From contig NZ_GL892076.1 in assembly GCF_000213975.1 (NCBI RefSeq), forward strand, positions 163,854 through 227,853: a stretch of 64,000 bases of DNA, written 5' to 3'. Below the pieces are notes generated by a model, which was not told the origin of the DNA, searched no databases, and saw only the letters and a program-made list of their open reading frames with translations. This document shows positions 1 to 7,449 of the stretch, piece by piece (the stretch's first letter is position 1; the number at the start of each line of letters is the position of its first letter). A program made the translations under genes and the position numbers. This DNA comes from Centipeda periodontii DSM 2778 (GTDB lineage Bacteria > Bacillota > Negativicutes > Selenomonadales > Selenomonadaceae).

Positions 1-609
1 GATGTCGAGCGACGATTTCTGACCGCTCGCCGTATAGCGCGCATTGTTGATGCGGTTTGCAAGATCGTTGAGGGTGAGGTTCTTGTTAAAGACCTCATCT
101 GCCGTGAACTTCACCTCTGCCGAGCCCGTTCCGTTCGAGATCTTGAAGCTGAGCGCCGTATCCCCGGGTGACATGCCCGGCGGCATCGTGCCGCCCGTGA
201 ACGCTACGTCCTTGAGCTTGACGCTTGTCGAAGCGCCGGTGTTCGTACGCGCAATATGCTGTCCCGCCGCCGTCATGAAGTAGGCGTTCGTCGCCGCCTG
301 CATGACCTCGACGGAGTGCGTCATCACACCTGCACTCGCATTCGCCGTCGCCGAGACAGCATCCGCGTTCGAGCTCGTCGCTGTCATTGGTTTCGTCGTA
401 GCACTCAGTCGATAGTCCGACATGCGCGAACGGAATGTATTGACCTTATCATAGACGTTCGCATAGGCTTCTTTACGCCATTCGGTTTCGACTTCTTTTT
501 TGTAGATGCGGTCATATTTCTTCTGCTGCGAGATCATTCCGACCTTGACCAACGATTCAACGTCCAGCCCCGAACCGGAAAGTCCATAGATTCCTTTTGC
601 TCCTGCCAT
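1..609 (-). CDS. fliD: Flagellar hook-associated protein 2 (filament cap), N-terminal part
   Basis: The reading frame is open from the ATG at 609 to the left edge of the window (203 codons), so only the N-terminal part is seen. The protein begins MAGAKGIYGLSGSGLDVESL, the typical FliD start, followed by a coiled-coil-like stretch and the region of the FliD_N domain that forms the helical leg of the cap. FliD caps the growing filament and helps flagellin fold. It is the last gene visible in a minus-strand run of late flagellar genes, 21 bp after flaG; flagellin or fliS would be expected beyond the edge. The truncation is due only to the window boundary. Confidence 0.9.
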   Translation of the reverse strand, partial: MAGAKGIYGLSGSGLDVESLVKVGMISQQKKYDRIYKKEVETEWRKEAYANVYDKVNTFRSRMSDYRLSATTKPMTATSSNADAVSATANASAGVMTHSVEVMQAATNAYFMTAAGQHIARTNTGASTSVKLKDVAFTGGTMPPGMSPGDTALSFKISNGTGSAEVKFTADEVFNKNLTLNDLANRINNARYTASGQKSSLDI

Positions 610-630
610 ATTATTTCTCCTTCTGCATCC

Positions 631-1053
631 TTATGCCGTCTTGTCCAAAAATGCACCGATCCAATCGTGCACCTTAATCATATGTTCCACCATTGCCTCG
701 GGCGGGATCTCGCGCAGGACCTCACCGGTCTTCTTGTCAAGCATCCGCACGGACATAAAGTTGACCTCTTTATGGTACTGGAACTGCAGATTGACGTTGA
801 TATTGCGCATGATCTCGTTGAGCTGCTCTGTAAGGTATGCGGTCTGCTCCTCCGTGAGCGGTTCATGCTGCGGTTTCTGTTCCGCAGCATCCGCAGCCTT
901 TGCCTTTGCGGCGTCAGCAGCGGTGTTCGCAAGAGGAGCCTGTGCCTCCCGTACAGCTGCTTCGGGCGGATCGGCCTCGGGCACGTCCGCCCCCCTCATT
1001 CCGCTGACAGGTACTGCCGTCAGCATAACATCCTGAACATTTTTTACGGTCAT
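631..1053 (-). CDS. flaG: FlaG-family flagellar protein
   Basis: A 140-residue protein. Residues 1-65 are Ala/Pro/Glu-rich and probably disordered; residues about 68-138 form the FlaG (YvyC) domain with the motif LQFQYHKEVNFMSVRMLDK and a C-terminal IPPEAMVEHM segment typical of the family. FlaG proteins lie next to fliD and affect filament length; the molecular role is poorly known. The ATG at 1053 has GGAGGGGTG upstream. It sits between csrA and fliD in the same orientation, with 68 bp after csrA. Confidence 0.85.
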   Translation of the reverse strand: MTVKNVQDVMLTAVPVSGMRGADVPEADPPEAAVREAQAPLANTAADAAKAKAADAAEQKPQHEPLTEEQTAYLTEQLNEIMRNINVNLQFQYHKEVNFMSVRMLDKKTGEVLREIPPEAMVEHMIKVHDWIGAFLDKTA

Positions 1054-1121
1054 AAGGCACCCCTCCGTGTGTCATTGGAAACGCACTCGGCGCTCCCTTC
1101 AATTCTTCCTTGACAATTGTT

Positions 1122-1343
1122 TCAGATCTTGGGCAATGCACTGAGATCAACGTTTGCGGGCGCTGCCGCAGCCTTTTGATTCTCCTCCTGAATTGCCCGA
1201 TATATCTCACCGCGGTAGATCTTGACGCTGCGCGGCGCATCGATCGCAATGCGCACGTTGTCGCCCTGAACTTCCACGATGTTGACAACAATATTATCGC
1301 CAATCATGATCTGCTGTCTGGGTTTCCGTGTGAGCACGAGCAT
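1122..1343 (-). CDS. csrA: Carbon storage regulator CsrA
   Basis: A 73-residue RNA-binding post-transcriptional regulator. The N-terminal MLVLTRKPRQQIMIGDNIVV and the VRIAIDAPRSVKIYRGEIY core are classic CsrA; the family dimer binds GGA motifs in mRNA leaders, in Firmicutes typically that of flagellin. The ATG overlaps the last base of the fliW stop (TAATG) and has AAGGAGG within the fliW end, so the two are translationally coupled. FliW is the protein antagonist of CsrA, so the pair forms the known partner switch that ties flagellin synthesis to export. Confidence 0.95.
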   Translation of the reverse strand: MLVLTRKPRQQIMIGDNIVVNIVEVQGDNVRIAIDAPRSVKIYRGEIYRAIQEENQKAAAAPANVDLSALPKI

Positions 1344-1789
1344 TACCGTTCCTCCTTTTCGGCGGGGAACAGCCGATGCTTTGTCGTATACGCGCTGCGG
1401 TCAAGCACAATCTGCTTCGCTTTGCGCGTCTTCGCGTTGATGACGATCGGCGCCATAAGATTGGCTGTCAGATCGCGGATCTCATTGCCCGACAGGGTGA
1501 GAATTGCATAGATTAGCACCTCCTCCGGAGATGTCAGACCGAGCTCCGCCTCCACCTCATCATCGATGGTGAACTCATAGTCGGGGAAGAATGTGAGCGG
1601 CATCGTCATCAGGAAGGCGAGCCCCGGTGTCTTGACCGACTGCAGAAAGACATACGGGCTGTCCTCCTCATACGGGATGATGATGAACTCCCGTTCCTCC
1701 TCGAAGGCGGGGATCCCCGCCTCAAAACAGATGATGGACTCCTCTGCCGCCTCGATCTCACCAAAGCGGCTCGTCATAATCTTCTTCAT
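1343..1789 (-). CDS. fliW: Flagellar assembly factor FliW (CsrA antagonist)
   Basis: A 148-residue protein with the FliW fold. Recognisable segments are TSRFGEIEAAEESIICFEAG near the N-terminus, PYVFLQSVKTPGLAFLM in the middle and NLMAPIVINAKTRKAKQIVL near the end. In Bacillus FliW binds flagellin or CsrA, releasing CsrA-mediated repression of hag. I start at ATG 1789, six bases after AGGAG; a TTG three bases upstream is less likely. It is followed by csrA with a one-base overlap. Confidence 0.95.
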   Translation of the reverse strand: MKKIMTSRFGEIEAAEESIICFEAGIPAFEEEREFIIIPYEEDSPYVFLQSVKTPGLAFLMTMPLTFFPDYEFTIDDEVEAELGLTSPEEVLIYAILTLSGNEIRDLTANLMAPIVINAKTRKAKQIVLDRSAYTTKHRLFPAEKEER

Positions 1790-1801
1790 CAATGACTCCT
1801 A

Positions 1802-2386
1802 TTATGCACGTATATCGTATTTGCCTTCACTGACCCACCGGCGGATATCGCCTTTCTGCTGCAAGTAGGTCTCAATGCTGCCGCGCTTATACTCAAGGCG
1901 CGGCTTTCCCTCCGTGTGCCAGTGAGGCGTTGTGCGACCGACCGTCGGCTCGCCAACTGCCTGCCCCACATCAAAGTGGATCTCGGGGTCAGGGATGTGC
2001 GCCGCAACCAGCGTCCGCTGACGCGTGACGCGGTTCTCCATATCGCGCTTTGCAAACTCGATGCCGACCTGCCGTCCTGCCTTCGGTCCGTCCTCAGCGA
2101 GTGCCCATGCCATCTGTGTGTGCTTTGATGTGCCCTTCTGTACCTCGCGCATGCCGCGCTCGAGATTCTCACGGGCAAAGTCCGTGTGATTCGTATAGCC
2201 GTAGCTGTGCCGACTCGGATAGCTGTCAATCGTGAGTTTCGGCTGCGTTGCGCCGCGGTTCGAGCGTGCCTGCTGCGTTTCCTGTTCGTAGTGCGGCTGT
2301 ATCATGCCGGAATCCAGCCGATTCGGCTGAATACGCATCCCGATCATCGGAAGCGTGTGGCGTATATTCAGATAGAGCATAGGCAT
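1802..2386 (-). CDS. DUF6470 family flagellar-region protein
   Basis: A protein of about 194 residues between flgL and fliW, the position held in Firmicutes by YviE/DUF6470 proteins. It opens with short repeats of the form LNIRHTLPMIGMRIQPNRLD, then a helical region with Arg/Glu-rich stretches (FARENLERGMREVQKGTS), and ends with a basic, aromatic tail. No catalytic motif is visible and its role is not established. The ATG at 2386 is chosen because AAAGGA lies eight bases before it; the ATG at 2395 overlaps that site. Confidence 0.7.
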   Translation of the reverse strand: MPMLYLNIRHTLPMIGMRIQPNRLDSGMIQPHYEQETQQARSNRGATQPKLTIDSYPSRHSYGYTNHTDFARENLERGMREVQKGTSKHTQMAWALAEDGPKAGRQVGIEFAKRDMENRVTRQRTLVAAHIPDPEIHFDVGQAVGEPTVGRTTPHWHTEGKPRLEYKRGSIETYLQQKGDIRRWVSEGKYDIRA

Positions 2387-2417
2387 AAAGGGCATCCTTT
2401 CCCATTAGCTTAAGAAA

Positions 2418-3755
2418 TTACCGCAGATAATCCACGAGCGAGAGCGGCAGGATGCGCGCCCCCATCGAAAGCGACATACTCATGATGGTCTGCTGCTGCA
2501 TCATCTTTGTCGCGAGCTCCGCCACATCCGTACCGGTGGTATTCGTGATATCACGCGTGATATTCTCCTTGTGATTCGTGAGAATATCCGTCATATCCGT
2601 GTAGAGGGCGCTGCGCGAGCCCGTCTCCGTATGCGCCTGCAGCGTGACCTGATTGGCGACATCGGCGAGCGTCACGCCGTCCGAGCTGAGCCAGTGTGCG
2701 TCGCACGCCTTCGTCTTGGCATAGACGGTCAGCATATTGTTGACCATCGCCGTACCCGAGGGCTCGTTGCCAGAATTTTTATCATCGAAAAGATCACGTC
2801 CGAAGATATCCTGCCCCGTCTTGTTGACCGTATCCGCCGACGGCTCCGTCGAGCCGTTCTGCTTGACCATCGAGATGTAGCGCATATCGCCGTTGTAGGT
2901 GACAATCTGCTGGCGCACAGAGGAGAATTTCAGCGTCACACCGGACACCGCCGTGTTATTGGACCAGTTTACACCCTGTCCCGGATCGCTGACCAGCTCC
3001 CCCGTGTTCTTGAAATTGTTCTTGATAAAGTTCGTACCCGTCGTGATGTTGCCGACGCGATCCGCTGCGGAAACGGTCTTGCGCCCGTTGGCAATGACAT
3101 CCTTGTAGCCTTCCTGCACGAATTTCTTCGTGTAGATATCACCCGTCAGCGTGTTGAGGTAGTATGTATTGCCGTCGTCGCCGTCGAGCGAGAGCATCTG
3201 GTGCAGGAAATCCGCGCTGTTGTTGTTGCTCGCATCGTTGAAAAAGGCTGCCTGACGGTCATCGAGCGTCTTCGTCACGCCACGGTTCTTCAGATCCGCC
3301 TCGCTCGACATGACAAAGGGCTGCTTGAGATCCGCCTGTCCCGCGAAGATGTAGCGGTCGCCGAGCTGCGTATTGCCGAGCGAAACGGCCTGCTCAATGT
3401 TCGCCTTCATCTCGCGTGCAATCGCGGGCCAGTCGCCGCCTTTCTCGTCCTTATCGTCGTTTGCGCCCTGGATGGTCTTTGCCTTGAACGTCTTCTGTAT
3501 GTCCTCCATCGCAGAGAGCGAGGTCTGCGTCGCGTTCATCCACGAGATCCCAGCCTTAACGCTGGCCTGATAGCGGTCATTTTCGCCCTCGGAGACATCG
3601 TAGCGCAGGAAGCGCGAATAGTCCACGGAGTTGTCCGAGGGGCGGTGCAGTTTGCTGCCGTCGCCCTGCTCCATGAGTTTCGACTTCGTGTAGTCGAGTG
3701 CGTTCAGATCCCTCTGATAGCGCCGCACCATGTAGTTGCTGCTAATGTGAACCAT
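2418..3755 (-). CDS. flgL: Flagellar hook-associated protein 3
   Basis: A 445-residue hook-filament junction protein. The N-terminal helix (ISSNYMVRRYQRDLNAL) and C-terminal segment (LATKMMQQQTIMSMSLSMGA) are the two coiled-coil ends shared with flagellin and FlgL; between them lies a long variable domain (residues about 130-350). FLRYDVSEGENDRYQASVKA and the NTQLGDRYIFAG motif are characteristic. It lies 11 bp after flgK. It is longer than the common 300-residue FlgL because the middle domain is enlarged. Confidence 0.9.
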   Translation of the reverse strand: MVHISSNYMVRRYQRDLNALDYTKSKLMEQGDGSKLHRPSDNSVDYSRFLRYDVSEGENDRYQASVKAGISWMNATQTSLSAMEDIQKTFKAKTIQGANDDKDEKGGDWPAIAREMKANIEQAVSLGNTQLGDRYIFAGQADLKQPFVMSSEADLKNRGVTKTLDDRQAAFFNDASNNNSADFLHQMLSLDGDDGNTYYLNTLTGDIYTKKFVQEGYKDVIANGRKTVSAADRVGNITTGTNFIKNNFKNTGELVSDPGQGVNWSNNTAVSGVTLKFSSVRQQIVTYNGDMRYISMVKQNGSTEPSADTVNKTGQDIFGRDLFDDKNSGNEPSGTAMVNNMLTVYAKTKACDAHWLSSDGVTLADVANQVTLQAHTETGSRSALYTDMTDILTNHKENITRDITNTTGTDVAELATKMMQQQTIMSMSLSMGARILPLSLVDYLR

Positions 3756-3766
3756 TATGTCACCTC

Positions 3767-5497
3767 TTACCTTCCGACGACGCCCGTGCTGTTGATCAGA
3801 CGATCGAGCATCTCATCCATTGACGTGAGCACACGTGAGCACGCGCCATAGCCCGTCTGGAACTTGAGCATGTTCGTCAGCTCCTCGTTCCAGTCAACCC
3901 CCGAGGTGGACTGCCGCCATTGCTCGATCTGCGTCATGAGATCATCCTGCTGCTTGAGCGTCTTGTCGATGTTTTCGGCATCTGCACCGAGCTTGCTCAT
4001 CATGCTGTTGTAGTACTGGTTGATCGAGACATCGCTGACCGCACGCTCCGTGCCACGCGGGTTCATCGTGCCCGCCTTGTCAATGTTGAAGAGCTTGCTC
4101 AGCTCCACCGCCATCGTTCCATCGCCCGTGCCGTTGACCTCGGAAAACTTATATTTGTAAGTCGAACCAGTGCCACTCAGCGCAGTCGGAACGACCTTTG
4201 TCCCGTCCGCCTTCGTGATCTGACGCGCGGCGACGAGATTCTGCCCGCCCGGTTCCGTCAGTTCATCTGCGATCTTGAGTGCGTTGATGATCTGCATCGA
4301 CTGGAGCCTGTCCGGACTGCCCGTAACGTTCGTCTGCACCGTCATCTCACCCGGGGGGCCTACCGTACGCGTGAGTGTTGCGCCCGCAGCCTCCATATAG
4401 CGCTCCCCTGTCAGCGGGTCGATATGCCATGTGTACTGCATCTGGTCGTAGGTCGTGCCTGTCTCAGACTTGAACTTGTTCTTCCCGAAAAAGTTCAGCC
4501 ACGTCGTCGGTCCATTGGTCGTGTCGTTATCAATGCCCGCGCCGAGCTTGTGCACATCGTTGAACGTCGTGAGAAGCGTCGCGGAGATATCCGCGAGCTG
4601 GTCGATGTGTCCCTTATCCTGCACGATCGTATCCTGCAGAGCTTTCAGGATGCCGCTCTGCGGGACGTAGCCGATGCCGCCCGCCTCCTTAATGCGCAGG
4701 GTATAGTCCGTGAGCCCGTACTGCTTATTGTTGATCGGCTCGCTCATCTCAAGCGTCAGCGAGCTCTCGCGCTGAACGAGCGACATGCCGTTCGAAACGA
4801 CGGTATACTGTCCATTTGCTTCTTCATAGACATTGACGTTCGTGATCTCAGAGAGCTTATCCACGAGGAGGTCGCGCTGGTCGCGCAGGTCGTTCGCCTT
4901 GCCTCCGTTCGTTTCGGCAAACAGGATGTTCTTGTTCAGACGTGCGATCTCCTTTGTGAGACCATTGACCTTGCCAACCTGAATGCGCATTTCCTCGTAC
5001 TGTGACTCGATCTGAGACTGCAACTGCCGTGCATTCGTCTTAATGCGGTCGATGAGGTTGTTCCCCTTCGCGATGACCGACGTGCGCGAAGCCGAATCAC
5101 TTGCATAGTTGGAGAGGTTTACCCACGCGGAGTAGAACTGCTGCATCGCGTTCAGCACACCCGTCTTCTTGGAGTCGTTAAAGATCGTTTCCACCTTGTC
5201 GTAGTTCGTCTTGTACGTCTGGTAGAGGTTCTGCGTCGAGTTCTCCGACCAGTACTGCTTGTCCGCGTAGACATTGCGTGCACGGTTCAGCGCCACGACA
5301 TCCACGCCGCCGCCGACATAGACTCCCCCATAGAGGGATGGGCGCTCCTGATAGTTCGTCGCCGCCGAGTCGACGCGCTGGCGCGAATACCCCTCTGTCG
5401 AGGCATTTGTGATGTTGTGTCCCGTGGTGTCGAGCGAGAGCTGATTGTTCTGGATGCCCCGCACCATCGTATTGAGTCCGGCAAAAGTTGACCGCAT
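3767..5497 (-). CDS. flgK: Flagellar hook-associated protein 1
   Basis: A 576-residue protein that joins hook and filament. The N-terminus (FAGLNTMVRGIQNNQLSLDT, then GHNITNASTEGYSRQRVD) matches the rod/hook N-terminal motif, residues about 110-210 form the FlgK coiled-coil, and the C-terminal end (VDWNEELTNMLKFQTGYGAC...TSMDEMLDRLINS) is the conserved axial-family terminus. The usual glutamine after QTGY is replaced: the motif reads GYGACSRV rather than QYQAAARV, as seen in some Firmicutes. ATG 5497 has GAGGGA upstream. Downstream is flgL. Confidence 0.95.
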   Translation of the reverse strand: MRSTFAGLNTMVRGIQNNQLSLDTTGHNITNASTEGYSRQRVDSAATNYQERPSLYGGVYVGGGVDVVALNRARNVYADKQYWSENSTQNLYQTYKTNYDKVETIFNDSKKTGVLNAMQQFYSAWVNLSNYASDSASRTSVIAKGNNLIDRIKTNARQLQSQIESQYEEMRIQVGKVNGLTKEIARLNKNILFAETNGGKANDLRDQRDLLVDKLSEITNVNVYEEANGQYTVVSNGMSLVQRESSLTLEMSEPINNKQYGLTDYTLRIKEAGGIGYVPQSGILKALQDTIVQDKGHIDQLADISATLLTTFNDVHKLGAGIDNDTTNGPTTWLNFFGKNKFKSETGTTYDQMQYTWHIDPLTGERYMEAAGATLTRTVGPPGEMTVQTNVTGSPDRLQSMQIINALKIADELTEPGGQNLVAARQITKADGTKVVPTALSGTGSTYKYKFSEVNGTGDGTMAVELSKLFNIDKAGTMNPRGTERAVSDVSINQYYNSMMSKLGADAENIDKTLKQQDDLMTQIEQWRQSTSGVDWNEELTNMLKFQTGYGACSRVLTSMDEMLDRLINSTGVVGR

Positions 5498-5531
5498 AGA
5501 TCCCTCACTCTTTCCTTATATACTCGCTCAT

Positions 5532-6023
5532 TTATACATCTGCATCAAACATTGCAATCTCGCGCCGCACCCCGGGTGCGGGTCCCGCAACGGGCTGCGA
5601 TCTGCCGTAGGTGTCGTCCGCAGCCGTGCCTGAGATGACGTTCAGCTGATAGTTCACGAAATCCGCACTCCTCTGCAGCAGCTCCGCGCAAATTTGTATG
5701 CGTTCTTGCAGTTCCTTCTGCCGTGCAGCAACGGCGCGCAAAACGCGCTCCACAGCGAGCCGTTCACGCAAATTCGGCTCACGGGAGACGATATCAGAGA
5801 GGCTTGTCGCCCCTGTCCGGAGCAAAAAGTCCGACTGCCGACGTGCAAGCGTACGCACCTCACTCAGGCTGCGTTCCGCTGCCGCCGTCGGCTCCGCAAG
5901 CCCCCCGCCCGAAGCACTCCGACAAAATGCTTCTCTCAGCGCAACAAAGCGAAGCGTCGCCTCTTCGTAGGCGGCGAGCTGCTCTTTCAGGAGCACAAGT
6001 GCCTCGCGAATCTCATTTGTCAT
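5532..6023 (-). CDS. FlgN-like flagellar protein (second copy)
   Basis: A 163-residue, almost entirely alpha-helical protein with long Glu/Arg/Leu heptad-like runs (ERLAVERVLRAVAARQKELQ) and an end that mentions NYQLNVISGTAADDTYG, similar to the end of the neighbouring FlgN (LIEGALIAVNRQLGRI...VYGSSG). It sits between flgN and flgK, 6 bp from flgN. FlgN-type proteins are export chaperones for FlgK and FlgL. Two adjacent FlgN-like genes may give separate chaperones for FlgK and FlgL, or this copy may be another small flagellar protein; that is inference from position and architecture. Confidence 0.6.
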   Translation of the reverse strand: MTNEIREALVLLKEQLAAYEEATLRFVALREAFCRSASGGGLAEPTAAAERSLSEVRTLARRQSDFLLRTGATSLSDIVSREPNLRERLAVERVLRAVAARQKELQERIQICAELLQRSADFVNYQLNVISGTAADDTYGRSQPVAGPAPGVRREIAMFDADV

Positions 6024-6029
6024 CGCCGC

Positions 6030-6518
6030 TCACGCCCTATAGTCCAAGTTTTTCTTCAGATGCCGCACCTGCTCTGTGCCGCTGCTCCCGTATACGGGGT
6101 CGACAACGGCACCGCCGATCCTGCCCAGCTGCCGGTTCACTGCGATGAGCGCTCCCTCAATGAGGAGGGAATTCGCCTCACTGAGCTCCTTCGTTTCCTT
6201 GACGATGAGGCTCAGCTTCCGACTCGCTGCGAGCACGGAGCGGTGAACGGCATCGGTCGGAGCAAGCAGTGCAAGCTCCTCCATATCGGTCTCGGCGCTG
6301 ACGCCGGGCGTATCCTTTGCGATCTGCGCGAGCTGCGTCAGGCGTTGTGTCTCAAGTTCCTGCACCGCATTTGCGAGAAACTCCTCCTCGGCGGTCAGCT
6401 TCTCCAGCGCCGCCATGTCAAGTGCCACGAGAACGCGGCGCTTTTTCCCCTGCAGATCACGGATCTTCTCGTACTGCCGATGAAGTTCCTTGAGTGTTGC
6501 AGCGAACGTATTCCACAT
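6030..6518 (-). CDS. flgN: FlgN family flagellar export chaperone
   Basis: A 162-residue helical protein with the FlgN pattern: LKELHRQYEKIRDLQGKKRR at the N-terminus, a KLTAEEEFLANAVQELETQR helix, and a C-terminal helix pair with SLLIEGALIAVNRQLG. FlgN binds the C-termini of the hook-associated proteins FlgK and FlgL in the cytoplasm before export. It is 13 bp after flgM and 6 bp before the second FlgN-like gene, and is followed by the presumed clients flgK and flgL. Confidence 0.8.
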   Translation of the reverse strand: MWNTFAATLKELHRQYEKIRDLQGKKRRVLVALDMAALEKLTAEEEFLANAVQELETQRLTQLAQIAKDTPGVSAETDMEELALLAPTDAVHRSVLAASRKLSLIVKETKELSEANSLLIEGALIAVNRQLGRIGGAVVDPVYGSSGTEQVRHLKKNLDYRA

Positions 6519-6531
6519 GACCTAGCCCCTA

Positions 6532-6801
6532 TCAGTAACGCATTGCGAGCATCTTTGCCGCAATGTCGGCCGGTGCGGGTTCCTGCTCACGTGCCCGAAG
6601 CGCCTCCACACGCTCAGAACGCACATCGTCTATGCCCCGCAGTTTTTGCAGAATATCACCAAAGCTCTGTGCCTCGCCGGAAAGTTCGAGTGCATCCGGA
6701 CGCTGCACAGCTCCTGCCGCATCCAGACGACGCATTCCTGCCGACTGACTGCCCGCATAGAGACGGCTCACCGCCGCAACTGCATGATTGCTGATCAACA
6801 T
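6532..6801 (-). CDS. flgM: Anti-sigma-28 factor FlgM
   Basis: An 89-residue protein. The C-terminal half (DALELSGEAQSFGDILQKLR, then VRSERVEALRAREQE...AAKMLAMRY) matches the FlgM sigma-28-binding region (DxVxLSxxAQxF ... VRxExVxxLR). FlgM holds the flagellar sigma factor inactive until the hook is complete. The ATG at 6801 has AGGTGG eight bases upstream; the GTG 12 bases earlier overlaps that site. It is the first gene of the flgM-flgN-flgK-flgL run, directly after a terminator and a sigma-28-like promoter. Confidence 0.85.
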   Translation of the reverse strand: MLISNHAVAAVSRLYAGSQSAGMRRLDAAGAVQRPDALELSGEAQSFGDILQKLRGIDDVRSERVEALRAREQEPAPADIAAKMLAMRY

Positions 6802-6856
6802 ATTCTTCACCACCTAATATATCAACTCCAAAAAATTTGGAGCCCTTTCACACTCT

Positions 6857-6883
6857 TTATCGAAAAAAAAGACGTGTACTTAA
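6857..6883 (-). promoter_or_regulatory. Sigma-28-like promoter before flgM
   Basis: On the minus strand TTAA (6880-6883), a 15-base spacer and TTCGATAA (6857-6864) resemble the flagellar sigma-28 pattern TAAA-N15-GCCGATAA. It is 56 bp upstream of the flgM start and overlaps the downstream end of the terminator of the preceding gene. The -35 match is imperfect, so this is a candidate. Confidence 0.4.
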
Positions 6884-6906
6884 GAAGATTTTCCCAAGTA
6901 CCCGTC
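6863..6906 (-). terminator. Intrinsic terminator after the zinc-ribbon flagellar gene
   Basis: Minus-strand hairpin with arms at 6896-6906 and 6871-6881 (11 bp with one mismatch), followed by eight Ts at 6863-6870. It separates the 6918-7346 gene from flgM. Confidence 0.85.
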
Positions 6907-6917
6907 TGCACTTTTAC

Positions 6918-7346
6918 TCATTTACCCATCTTATCACCGAGTGTCACATATCCGCGGCGTCCGCTTGCAGCATCAGCAGCGGGCTTTGCAGCCGCGCCGC
7001 TCTTCTTCGCAATCGCGGCGGTCAGTTCCTCGCGCATCTCCTTCTGGCACTTCTCGCAGTACTGCCCTCTCTGGATGGGCGAGCCGCATTTATCACACGG
7101 ATAGTAGAGCTCGACTCCCGTTGCCACAAAGCGACCCTCGCGGATCATCCGCCGAATCAACGGCTCCTGTGCACCGGTTTCCTCAACAATCTGCGCGATC
7201 GTGCTCTTGGGGTTGTCGCGCACATACGCGATAATCTCCTTTTCGTACTCCTCTTCCTTCGCGCGGCAATCCATGCAGATACGAGAATTGTTGATCGAAA
7301 CAAATACCTTCCCGCAACTCGAGCAGTTCTTCATCTTTCCTGCCAT
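6918..7346 (-). CDS. TIGR03826-type flagellar operon zinc-ribbon protein (YvyF-like)
   Basis: A 142-residue cytoplasmic protein. An N-terminal zinc ribbon (NCSSCGKVFVSINNSRICMDC), a winged-helix-like segment (DNPKSTIAQIVEETG...LIRRMIREGR) and a second CxxC pair (YYPCDKCGSPIQRGQYCEKC) give the architecture of the YvyF proteins found before flgM in Bacillus and relatives, where they are thought to regulate flagellar genes. The ATG at 7346 is preferred over a TTG six bases upstream; GAGAGGAG precedes both. It has its own sigma-A promoter and a terminator. Confidence 0.8.
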   Translation of the reverse strand: MAGKMKNCSSCGKVFVSINNSRICMDCRAKEEEYEKEIIAYVRDNPKSTIAQIVEETGAQEPLIRRMIREGRFVATGVELYYPCDKCGSPIQRGQYCEKCQKEMREELTAAIAKKSGAAAKPAADAASGRRGYVTLGDKMGK

Positions 7347-7416
7347 TGACAAAACACTCCTCTCAAATAGCGGATCGGTAAATGCATGATCCGAAACTAT
7401 CTCCTATTTCTCTCGT

Positions 7417-7445
7417 ATTCTACAACAGGTTTGCGGAAAAATCAA
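7417..7445 (-). promoter_or_regulatory. Sigma-A promoter of the YvyF-like gene
   Basis: Minus strand TTGATT (7440-7445), 17-base spacer, TAGAAT (7417-7422), 71 bp upstream of the ATG. It lies just beyond the stop of the ATPase gene. Confidence 0.65.
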
Positions 7446-7449
7446 GCAT

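Noticed and set aside
256-1113. Long plus-strand ORFs opposite the flagellar genes
   Set aside because: They lie antisense to fliD, flaG and csrA, have high Arg/His/Cys content and no good start sites; this is the shadow of GC-rich coding DNA.
2571-3851. 426-codon plus-strand ORF over flgL
   Set aside because: Exact antisense of flgL; Arg/Leu-rich with no domain.
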